Shown here in pieces: positions 1-6,435 of a DNA stretch of 6,435 nt. The position numbers were made by a program, and so were the translations under genes. The notes beneath the pieces were generated by a model that saw only the letters and a list, made by a program, of their open reading frames with translations, had not been told where the DNA came from and made no database searches. The stretch comes from Bacteroidota bacterium (lineage in GTDB: Bacteria; Bacteroidota; Bacteroidia; Bacteroidales; UBA932). The stretch's first letter is position 1. Every line of letters begins with the position of its first letter. The DNA lies in contig WRJW01000144.1 in NCBI GenBank assembly GCA_009778375.1, forward strand, positions 1-6,435. The letters are read 5' to 3'.

Positions 1-2400
1 GTAGAGAATATCCCCGCCAATCAGGTAGAAAACTGGGCCAAGATTCAGTCCGACCGTTTTGCCCACAACGTAATCCGCGGATTCCATACCGAATTGGAAA
101 CGGTGTACGAAGAGAAAAACATGTCCCTGACCAACGACCAGAGCAAGGTATCGGAAGTCGTCAACAGCGTCCTCTATCCCCATCACCCCTACGGTACGCA
201 AACCGTACTGGGCACACAGGAACACCTGAAAAACCCCTCTATCACCAACATCAAAAAGTATTACGAAACTTATTACGTGCCTAACAACATGGCCGTTTGT
301 TTGGCCGGCGATTTTGATCCCGATCAAATGATCCGTACCATCGATAAATATTTTGGAAAATTCAAACCCAATAAAAACCTTCCAAAGGTAGAAATCGTCC
401 CCGAACACCCCATCACCCAACCTATTGTTAAAGAGGTGCGCGGATTGGATGCACAAAGTGTGACCGTAGCCTGGAGGGCCGGAGGCGCCTCTAATCCCGA
501 TGCCGACCTTTTAGAGATCACGGGATCGATCCTTTCCAACGGCAGAGCCGGTCTTTTTGACGTAAATATCAACCAAAAGCAAAAAGTCCTCTCTGCCAAC
601 CTGAGGGCAGGAACCATGGCCGACTACGGATCGGTATCGATGTCGGGGCGACCCAAAGCGGGACAAACCTTGGACGAAGTCAAAGATATTTTGATGGGAG
701 AGATTGCCCGCCTTAAAGCGGGAGATTTTGATCAGGAATTGATCGAAGCAGCGGTGAATAATTACAAATCACGCATTATGAGCACCATGGACGGTAATTC
801 GGGCAGGGCCAATTTGTTCGTTTCTACCTTTACCAACGGACTTGAGTGGAAAGATGTCGTAGAAAAAACCGATCGCCTCTCCCAAATTACCAAAGAGCAG
901 ATCGTAGCCTTTGCCAACCGTATTTTGGGCGATAATAACTACGTTGTGGTATACAAGCGTCAGGGGCCGGATCCCAACGAGCTAAAGATTGCCAAACCCG
1001 AAATCACCGCCATAGAGACCAATCGGGACGCCGCCAGCCCATACCTTAAAAACATCCAGCAAGCCGCAGTCACTCCCATCGAACCGGTCTTTGTCGATTA
1101 TGACCGAGACCTGAGCAAACTTACCGCCAAGTCCGGTATTCCGGTACTGTATGTAAAAAACCCGACCACCGGATTATTCCAGTTAGATTATGTGTTTGAA
1201 ACGGGGGCCAACAACGATCCGGCCGTCACCATTGCGTTTGACTACCTGAAGTATTTGGGCACCAATACCCTGACGCTTGAGGAGATCAATACCGAGTTTT
1301 ACCGTTTAGCCTGCACCTACAACGTGTCGGTTTCGGATGTGCGTACCAGCCTCACCTTGAGCGGACTCAGCGAAAATATGGGTCGGGCCATGGAGTTACT
1401 TGAATCGCTTTTATCCGACGCCAAAGCCGATCCCAAAGTACTGGAGAACATGAAGGCCGACATTATCAAACGCAGGAACGACGCTAAACTGAGCCAATCG
1501 TCCAACTTTGCCATGCTGCAGGAGTATGCCATGTATGGAGAAAAATCTCCCGCCAAAAACATCCTGTCGGCAGCCCAATTAGCAAGGCTTACCCCTCAGG
1601 AGCTACTCTCTAAGATTAAGAATTTAGTACAAATACAGCACCGTATCTTTTATTACGGCCCTCTTACCCAATCCGAAGCCATTGCCGCTATCAACCAGTA
1701 TCACCACGTTCCCGCCTCCTTAACTCCCCCTCCTGTACAAAAGCTATTCCCCTATAAGGAAACGCGTGAAAACAGAGTCTATTTGGCCCAATACGACTCC
1801 AAACAGATTCAGTTTATCCAATACTCCAACCGCGGAGAAGCCTATAATCAAGCAAACGACCCCGATGTGCAACTCTATAACCAATATTTTGGGGGAGGCA
1901 TGAACGGAATCGTCTTTCAAGAGATGAGGGAAGCGCGCGGATTGGCCTACACTGCCCGCGCCTCCCTGTCCCAGCCCGGCATATCCTGCAATCCCTACTA
2001 CTTTACCGCTTTTATTGCTACCCAAAACGACAAGATGGGGTTGGCCATGGATGCTTTTGAAGAGATTATCAATATGATGCCCGAATCGGAACATGCCTTT
2101 GCATTGGCCAAAGAGTATGTGCTTACCCGCATCCGCACCCAAAGAATCATCAAGAACAGCCTGATTAGGGATTATATAAGCGCACAGGACCTGGGCCTGA
2201 ATGTCGATCGCCGCAAAAACATCTTTGAAAAGGTGCAAAACATGACGTTGGCAGATGTAAAGGCGTTCCAGCAACAATGGATCAAAAATCGTCCCTACTT
2301 CTACGCTATTTTGGGGGACGCATCCGATTTGGATCTGAAAAAATTAGAATCCTTTGGCCCAATTACCAGATTAACACAGGAACAACTATTTGGATATTGA
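1..2400 (+). CDS. M16 family zinc metallopeptidase (insulinase/pitrilysin-like), 5'-truncated by the window edge
   Basis: Frame 1 is open from the first base, giving 799 visible residues ending in TGA. It continues upstream, so the TTG at 94 is not a real start. The protein resembles two-half M16 peptidases, which enclose and degrade short unfolded peptides; Bacteroidota members are usually exported. The first zinc-binding motif (HxxEH) and any signal peptide lie before the window. Visible residues 31-40 (ELETVYEEKN) match the segment carrying the third zinc ligand; by alignment with insulysin E189 I assign E38. An M16_C-like domain begins near residue 82 (YYxxYYVPNNMAVCLAGDFD). The second half, from about residue 360, ends in the M16 C-terminal motif REARGLAY. 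Its R643 and Y650 have the seven-residue spacing of insulysin R824/Y831, which bind substrate, so this half looks functional. A full length near 930-970 residues is inferred. No frameshift is seen. The family call is firm; substrate and location are not known. Confidence 0.9.
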   Translation, partial: VENIPANQVENWAKIQSDRFAHNVIRGFHTELETVYEEKNMSLTNDQSKVSEVVNSVLYPHHPYGTQTVLGTQEHLKNPSITNIKKYYETYYVPNNMAVCLAGDFDPDQMIRTIDKYFGKFKPNKNLPKVEIVPEHPITQPIVKEVRGLDAQSVTVAWRAGGASNPDADLLEITGSILSNGRAGLFDVNINQKQKVLSANLRAGTMADYGSVSMSGRPKAGQTLDEVKDILMGEIARLKAGDFDQELIEAAVNNYKSRIMSTMDGNSGRANLFVSTFTNGLEWKDVVEKTDRLSQITKEQIVAFANRILGDNNYVVVYKRQGPDPNELKIAKPEITAIETNRDAASPYLKNIQQAAVTPIEPVFVDYDRDLSKLTAKSGIPVLYVKNPTTGLFQLDYVFETGANNDPAVTIAFDYLKYLGTNTLTLEEINTEFYRLACTYNVSVSDVRTSLTLSGLSENMGRAMELLESLLSDAKADPKVLENMKADIIKRRNDAKLSQSSNFAMLQEYAMYGEKSPAKNILSAAQLARLTPQELLSKIKNLVQIQHRIFYYGPLTQSEAIAAINQYHHVPASLTPPPVQKLFPYKETRENRVYLAQYDSKQIQFIQYSNRGEAYNQANDPDVQLYNQYFGGGMNGIVFQEMREARGLAYTARASLSQPGISCNPYYFTAFIATQNDKMGLAMDAFEEIINMMPESEHAFALAKEYVLTRIRTQRIIKNSLIRDYISAQDLGLNVDRRKNIFEKVQNMTLADVKAFQQQWIKNRPYFYAILGDASDLDLKKLESFGPITRLTQEQLFGY

Positions 2401-2411
2401 TTTTAAGCTAC

Positions 2412-2423
2412 TTAACTTGTTAA
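2412..2423. repeat. Short A/T-rich inverted repeat after the peptidase gene
   Basis: TTAAC and GTTAA flank a 2-bp spacer, 12 nt after the peptidase stop codon. The arms are perfect, but the repeat is short and A/T-rich and could be chance. As RNA the loop would be too small for a good hairpin. No function is assigned. Confidence 0.3.
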
Positions 2424-2445
2424 TATCCTTTTGATAAAAAAGAAA

Positions 2446-2471
2446 AAAAAGCGGCCTCAGGGTCGCTTTTT
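2446..2471 (+). terminator. Intrinsic (Rho-independent) terminator of the M16 peptidase gene
   Basis: The arms AAAAAGCGGCC (2446-2456) and GGTCGCTTTTT (2461-2471) pair over 11 positions, with one G-U wobble and a TCAG tetraloop at 2457-2460. The stem ends in a T-run, as expected of an intrinsic terminator. It begins 46 nt after the peptidase stop and lies 82 nt before the nrdJ start, so it should insulate the two transcripts. The A-run on the left arm would let it work on the other strand too, but no reverse-strand gene ends here. Confidence 0.8.
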
Positions 2472-2495
2472 GGTTGTACCTTGCGCTTCCATTTC

Positions 2496-2509
2496 CCTCC
2501 TTAAGGAGG
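2496..2509. repeat. Perfect 14-bp palindrome in the nrdJ leader
   Basis: CCTCCTTAAGGAGG is an uninterrupted dyad, 43 bp before the nrdJ start codon and downstream of the terminator. It could be a protein-binding operator. In RNA it could fold as a 5-bp CCUCC/GGAGG stem with a UUAA loop. The right half reads like a strong Shine-Dalgarno sequence and the left half like the anti-Shine-Dalgarno end of 16S rRNA. The ATG one base after it opens only a 4-codon frame (2511-2525) and is too close to be served by it. The role is unknown; the palindrome itself is seen directly. Confidence 0.5.
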
Positions 2510-2517
2510 CATGGTCT

Positions 2518-2528
2518 TTCTTTAAGAA
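2518..2528. repeat. Small inverted repeat upstream of nrdJ
   Basis: TTCTT and AAGAA flank a single T, 24 bp before the nrdJ start. It is short and A/T-rich, so chance is a fair explanation. I note it because it follows the 14-bp palindrome closely and the two together could form an operator region. Confidence 0.2.
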
Positions 2529-2552
2529 CTTGATCTAAAACACAATACATAT

Positions 2553-5102
2553 ATGAACACCCACACGGATGACAAAAGAATCTACTCTTTTGACGAGGCC
2601 CTGTCGGCTTCAAAAGAATATTTTAAGGGAGACGCCTTAGCCGCTTCGGTCTGGTTGAACAAATACGCCATGAAAGACTCTTTTGGCAATCTGTACGAGG
2701 CTACCCCCGACGACCTCCACCACAGGTTGGCTTCCGAATTTTCCCGCATAGAGCAGAAGTATCCCAATCCCATGTCCAAAGAGGAAATTTTCCAATTACT
2801 CAAGGAGTTCAAGTATGTAATACCACAAGGCGGCCCCATGGCGGGCATAGGGAATGAGTATCAAATCGCCTCCCTTTCCAATTGTTTTGTGATCGGACAT
2901 AAAAATCCCGCCGACTCCTACGGAGGCATTATGCAGGTCGACGAGGAGCAGGTACAATTGATGAAGCGACGCGGCGGCGTGGGACACGACCTTTCCCATA
3001 TTCGTCCCGGCGGAACGCCCGTACTCAACAGCGCCCTCACTTCTACCGGAGTAGTCCCCTTTATGGAGCGCTACTCCCATTCTACCCGCGAAGTAGCTCA
3101 GGACGGCAGACGGGGCGCCCTTATGCTCTCCATTTCCATTAAACATCCCGATGCCGAGCAATTCATAGACGCCAAAATGGAACAGGGAAAGGTGACCGGC
3201 GCCAACGTGTCGGTAAAAATCGACGATGAATTTATGCGGGCGGTCATTCAAAAAAAGCCCTATATCCAGCAATATCCTGTGGACTCAACTAAGCCCAAGA
3301 TAAAAAAGGAGACAGACGCCGTGCAATTATGGGAAAAAATCATCCACAATGCATGGAAATCGGCCGAGCCTGGCGTACTCTTTTGGGACACCATTTTAAG
3401 GGAGTCGGTAGCAGACTGTTATGCCGATTTGGGCTACCGTACCGTAAGCACCAATCCCTGCGGCGAGATTCCCCTTTGTCCCTACGACTCCTGCCGGCTG
3501 ATTGCCATGAATCTGTACAGCTATGTAACGCATCCTTTTACCCCCGAAGCCCATTTTGACTTTGACCTCTTTATAAAACACGCAGGCATGGCCATGAGGT
3601 TGATGGACGATCTCATTGACCTCGAAATGGAAAAAATTGAGGCGATAAAGTCCAAAATTTCGACCGATCCAGAAGATACAGACGTCAAACAGGTAGAACT
3701 GAACCTTTGGAAAAAGATTGCAGACAAATCTTTGGGCGGGCGTCGTACCGGTTTGGGAATTACGGCCGAAGGAGATATGTTGGCCGCTTTGGGACTGCGC
3801 TACGGCACGCCCGAAGCCTTAGCCTTTGCGGTACAGGTACAAAAGACCTTAGCCATAGAGGCATACCGCGCTTCTACAGAAATGGCCAAAGAACGGGGCG
3901 CCTTTCCTATTTTTGACGCTAAGCGCGAAGAAAACAACCCCATGATCACACGCATCCGTAAAGAAGACCCCGATCTGTACGCAGACATGTTGAGGTTTGG
4001 CCGCCGGAACGTCTCCATGCTTACTATTGCCCCTACCGGCACCACCAGCCTGATGACCCAAACCACTTCGGGCATAGAACCGGTGTTCCGTCCGGTATAT
4101 AAACGCCGCAGAAAGGTAAATCCCAACGATGTAACTGCTACCGTCACTTTTAAGGACGAGGTAGGAGACGCTTGGGAAGAATACAATGTATTTCACCACA
4201 AATTTTTAATTTGGTGCAACATAAACGGATATGCTACCGAAGATGTAGAAGTAATGAACGATGAGCAAATTGCGGATTTGGTATGCAAATCACCTTATTA
4301 CAAAGCCACTTCCAACGATGTGGATTGGTTGGCCAAGGTAGAAATGCAGGGACAGGTTCAAAAATGGGTGGATCATTCGATAAGCGTTACGGTTAATCTT
4401 CCCGAACAGGTCGATGAGGCGTTGGTGGCCAAAGTATACAAAAAGGCGTGGGAATCCGGTTGCAAAGGAGTTACGGTATACCGGGAAAACTCTCGGGCAG
4501 GGGTTTTGATCTCCCTGTCCGAAAAAGAGCGCAAGACCGGAGAGGAGAACGACGCCATGCCTAAGGTACGTCCCAAAGTATTGGACGGCGAAGTGATTCG
4601 CTTTAAAAACGGAACCGAACAATGGATTGCCTTGGTAGGTTTACACAACGGCCGTCCCTACGAGATTTTTACCGGTATGGTAGACGAGGATACCCGACCT
4701 ATTCCTAAAAATGTAAGCATGGGGCAAATTGTGAAGGAAAAAGAGGGAGAACATTCGCGCTACGACTTTCATTACATAGACAAATACGGGTACACTAATA
4801 TCATTGGAGGCATATCCCACATGTTCAACAAAGAGTATTGGAATTATGCCAAACTGATCTCGGGCGTATTGCGTAACGGTATGCCTATAGAGGATATTGT
4901 ACATTTGGTGTCGGGACTCAACTTGGACAACGCCACCATAAATACCTGGAAAAATGGAGTGGAACGCGCTTTAAAACGTTATATACCTGACGGCACGGTA
5001 GGAAAACCCGGGCAAGTTTGCCCCAAATGCGGTTCTGCAGAATTAGTATATCAGGAGGGTTGTTTAACGTGTAAAAGTTGCGATTACTCCAAATGCGGAT
5101 AA
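2553..5102 (+). CDS. nrdJ: Adenosylcobalamin-dependent (class II) ribonucleotide reductase
   Basis: This 849-residue cytoplasmic enzyme reduces ribonucleotides (probably diphosphates) to deoxyribonucleotides, using coenzyme B12 to generate a thiyl radical; it needs no oxygen. C111 (SNCFV) and C314 fit the reducible pair. NPCGEI at 301-306 supplies N301, radical C303 and E305, and C303 to C314 is the 11-residue spacing of class II enzymes. RRGGVGHDLSHIRPGG (139-154) and APTGTTSL with TSGIEP (493-510) are other family blocks. Residues about 670-790 resemble the TSCPD domain. The tail carries C823, C826, C837, C840, C843 and C848, expected to relay electrons from thioredoxin. The N-terminus has no room for an ATP-cone, so overall dATP inhibition of that type is unlikely. 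An in-frame TAA at 2523, with no other start codon after it, fixes the ATG at 2553. There is no Shine-Dalgarno sequence, as is common in Bacteroidota. ispE follows 7 nt downstream. The gene appears intact. Confidence 0.96.
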   Translation: MNTHTDDKRIYSFDEALSASKEYFKGDALAASVWLNKYAMKDSFGNLYEATPDDLHHRLASEFSRIEQKYPNPMSKEEIFQLLKEFKYVIPQGGPMAGIGNEYQIASLSNCFVIGHKNPADSYGGIMQVDEEQVQLMKRRGGVGHDLSHIRPGGTPVLNSALTSTGVVPFMERYSHSTREVAQDGRRGALMLSISIKHPDAEQFIDAKMEQGKVTGANVSVKIDDEFMRAVIQKKPYIQQYPVDSTKPKIKKETDAVQLWEKIIHNAWKSAEPGVLFWDTILRESVADCYADLGYRTVSTNPCGEIPLCPYDSCRLIAMNLYSYVTHPFTPEAHFDFDLFIKHAGMAMRLMDDLIDLEMEKIEAIKSKISTDPEDTDVKQVELNLWKKIADKSLGGRRTGLGITAEGDMLAALGLRYGTPEALAFAVQVQKTLAIEAYRASTEMAKERGAFPIFDAKREENNPMITRIRKEDPDLYADMLRFGRRNVSMLTIAPTGTTSLMTQTTSGIEPVFRPVYKRRRKVNPNDVTATVTFKDEVGDAWEEYNVFHHKFLIWCNINGYATEDVEVMNDEQIADLVCKSPYYKATSNDVDWLAKVEMQGQVQKWVDHSISVTVNLPEQVDEALVAKVYKKAWESGCKGVTVYRENSRAGVLISLSEKERKTGEENDAMPKVRPKVLDGEVIRFKNGTEQWIALVGLHNGRPYEIFTGMVDEDTRPIPKNVSMGQIVKEKEGEHSRYDFHYIDKYGYTNIIGGISHMFNKEYWNYAKLISGVLRNGMPIEDIVHLVSGLNLDNATINTWKNGVERALKRYIPDGTVGKPGQVCPKCGSAELVYQEGCLTCKSCDYSKCG

Positions 5103-5109
5103 CTCATTC

Positions 5110-5913
5110 ATGATTGTTTACCCACATGCCAAGATTAATCTGGGGCTGCATATTCTACAAAAACGCAGCGACGGGTTTCACCAAATCGAGACCTTGCTGT
5201 ACCCCGTGGAACTTTGCGACATTTTGGAAATAAAGCCGTCTGACCAAATCCGACTCTTTTTGTACGGCCTGCCCATAGAAGGCAACCCTCAAGAGAATCT
5301 CTGCCTTAAAGCGTGGGAGATGCTCAGGGCGGATTTTGCCATTCCTCCTGTACAATTTCACCTCTATAAGCGTATTCCCTGCGGTGCTGGGTTGGGCGGA
5401 GGATCCTCAGACGGAGCTTTTACCTTGAAATTATTAGACAATTATTTTTCCTTAGGTTTATCCGAAGAGCAACTCATTTCCTACGCAGCACGTTTGGGAT
5501 CGGACTGTCCGTCGTTTATATTCAAACGTCCTTCCATGGCTACCGGAAAGGGGGACCAAATCGCACATAATCATTTGGATATATCACCTTTGCACATATT
5601 GATCTGCAAACCTCCTTTATTTATCTCCACGGCCCGGGCATACGCGCTGGCAAGCCCCGGACAGCACAAATATCCTTTACAGGAAACCCTCTCGCTGCCT
5701 CTTTCCTTATGGAGAGATAACTTGATAAACGATTTTGAATCCGCCTTGTTCCCTGTATATCCGATACTGCAAAAATACAAAGAAACATTGTACGATTCCG
5801 GCGCCCTCTATGCCTCGCTCAGCGGGAGCGGGTCAGCTTTGTATGGGCTCTATGATTCGGAACAGGCCTATAAGGAAGGATGCGGGCAATTAGGCGCTAC
5901 GGTCTTGCTTTAA
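5110..5913 (+). CDS. ispE: 4-diphosphocytidyl-2-C-methyl-D-erythritol kinase
   Basis: IspE phosphorylates the 2-hydroxyl of CDP-methylerythritol with ATP, a middle step of the cytoplasmic MEP pathway to isopentenyl diphosphate. The 267-residue product is a GHMP-superfamily kinase close to the usual length (E. coli 283). The N-terminal AKINLGL block carries K8, matching E. coli K10. The ATP-binding glycine-rich loop PCGAGLGGGSSDGA spans residues 90-103. GSDCP at 130-134 carries D132, matching the catalytic D141 of E. coli. The third GHMP motif is SGSGSALYG at 238-246. The ATG at 5110 places the AKINLGL block at the normal distance from the N-terminus. It lies 7 nt after the nrdJ stop with no promoter or terminator between, so co-transcription is likely. 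No Shine-Dalgarno sequence is visible. The last 17 bp overlap the convergent reverse-strand gene. The gene looks complete and functional. Confidence 0.95.
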   Translation: MIVYPHAKINLGLHILQKRSDGFHQIETLLYPVELCDILEIKPSDQIRLFLYGLPIEGNPQENLCLKAWEMLRADFAIPPVQFHLYKRIPCGAGLGGGSSDGAFTLKLLDNYFSLGLSEEQLISYAARLGSDCPSFIFKRPSMATGKGDQIAHNHLDISPLHILICKPPLFISTARAYALASPGQHKYPLQETLSLPLSLWRDNLINDFESALFPVYPILQKYKETLYDSGALYASLSGSGSALYGLYDSEQAYKEGCGQLGATVLL

Positions 5914-6433
5914 ACAGCCGGAGGGTATGCACAGCCTCGCACAGAGCATAGACAACAAAGAGGATGCCAAAAGCAGTTATCAGGCTGTTCATTGTTTTAA
6001 AAGGTCTTAAAGCCAATAATATACTAAAAACAATCAGCAGAGAAGGAACCAGAAAAGTATAAAAGGGAACCAATACCCTCCGCCTAAGTTGGATCCGGGC
6101 AATCACCAATACTAAAGCGGCCACAAAGAGCACCGCCGCTAAAACATAAATAAAAAGACCGGCAAAAAAATGGGGAAAAAGCACCATAAGGAGGCCAAAG
6201 ATAAGACTGATCCCGCCGTTTACCCCAAAGAGGATGGTATAGGCCAAACTCTTTTTTTCCTGAAAAGCATAATACACAGAAACGGCGCCAATGGCCAGCA
6301 ACATCCCGGCTAAAATCCAGATCAGCAAATTAATAGTAGAAGAAGGAGTGGATATCAAAAAGACGCCCAACAGCAATCCAATCATACTCCTCAGAACACC
6401 ATATCGGTAATCCTGATAAAAAGCAATAGTCAT
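5897..6433 (-). CDS. HdeD/DUF308-like six-TM membrane protein
   Basis: The 178-residue product is almost all hydrophobic, with six likely membrane segments near residues 12-28, 33-57, 63-86, 90-112, 120-142 and 148-170. A basic loop (RIQLRRR, 113-119) lies between segments 4 and 5. Size and layout match the HdeD/DUF308 family of inner-membrane proteins; E. coli HdeD is about 190 residues and linked to acid resistance at high cell density, but most relatives have no known function. Prolines end the first segment of each TM pair at 30, 87 and 144, exactly 57 residues apart, suggesting three repeated hairpins. The ATG is at 6433-6431 with only two bases of window upstream, so a longer N-terminus cannot be ruled out and the promoter is not visible. 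The gene ends in TAG inside the 3' end of ispE. Family assignment is by topology and pattern, so function remains open. Confidence 0.8.
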   Translation of the reverse strand: MTIAFYQDYRYGVLRSMIGLLLGVFLISTPSSTINLLIWILAGMLLAIGAVSVYYAFQEKKSLAYTILFGVNGGISLIFGLLMVLFPHFFAGLFIYVLAAVLFVAALVLVIARIQLRRRVLVPFYTFLVPSLLIVFSILLALRPFKTMNSLITAFGILFVVYALCEAVHTLRLFKARP

Positions 6434-6435
6434 AG

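Noticed and set aside
1744..2277. A 177-residue reverse-strand open frame inside the peptidase gene
   Set aside because: It lies wholly antisense to a well-supported M16 coding region, has no recognisable domain and is best explained as a shadow of the real frame. The other antisense or shifted frames within the peptidase, nrdJ and ispE are rejected for the same reason.
94..2400. Peptidase start at the TTG codon at 94
   Set aside because: The frame is open to base 1 and the upstream residues continue the M16 domain (e.g. RGFHTELETVYEEKN), so the TTG is an internal leucine codon and the gene is truncated by the window.
2469..2484. A Bacteroidota-type promoter (TTTG and TAnnTTTG) before nrdJ
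   Set aside because: TACCTTGC at 2477-2484 only partly resembles the -7 element, and no -33 element is found at the right distance upstream. I could not support a promoter call.
2503..2525. A tiny leader ORF (ATG GTC TTT CTT TAA) behind AAGGAGG
   Set aside because: The Shine-Dalgarno-like sequence is only one base from the ATG, too close for initiation. The frame is four codons with no attenuator-like content.
2386..2613. A 75-residue reverse-strand open frame across the peptidase-nrdJ intergenic region
   Set aside because: It runs through the terminator and overlaps the ends of two real genes, with no protein-like pattern and a low-complexity stretch from the A/T runs.
5029..5099. The C-terminal CxxC cluster of NrdJ as a fused or foreign zinc-finger domain
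   Set aside because: Cysteine-rich tails of this kind are normal for class II reductases with a TSCPD-like domain, so it is not a fusion.

Overview
The window looks like a chromosomal segment from a member of the Bacteroidota, probably Bacteroidales. This rests on four things: protein style (the M16 block with VYEEKN and the layout of the class II reductase), A/T-rich start regions without Shine-Dalgarno sequences, moderate GC content, and tight gene packing. The taxon is inferred; no rRNA or marker gene is present to settle it.

Layout: (1) Positions 1-2400, + strand, hold the 3' portion of a large two-half M16 (insulinase/pitrilysin-like) zinc peptidase whose N-terminus, including the HxxEH motif, lies before the window. 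(2) Positions 2401-2552 are a 152-bp intergenic region with a good intrinsic terminator (2446-2471), a perfect 14-bp palindrome (2496-2509) and smaller inverted repeats. (3) Positions 2553-5102, + strand, hold nrdJ, an adenosylcobalamin-dependent class II ribonucleotide reductase with all expected active-site cysteines and a C-terminal cysteine-rich tail. (4) Positions 5110-5913, + strand, hold ispE (CDP-ME kinase of the MEP isoprenoid pathway), 7 nt behind nrdJ and probably co-transcribed with it. (5) Positions 5897-6433, - strand, hold a six-TM HdeD/DUF308-like membrane protein that converges on ispE and overlaps its 3' end by 17 bp.

The terminator separates the peptidase transcript from the nrdJ-ispE unit. 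That unit pairs deoxynucleotide synthesis with isoprenoid precursor synthesis; both are housekeeping roles and no direct biochemical link is evident. The peptidase and the membrane protein have no visible functional tie to it.

The content is mostly ordinary core genome. I see no mobile element, CRISPR array, tRNA or rRNA, and no convincing new system. The points worth a second look are the nrdJ leader (palindrome and a partial NrdR-box-like sequence), the 17-bp convergent overlap, and the regular 57-residue internal periodicity of the membrane protein.
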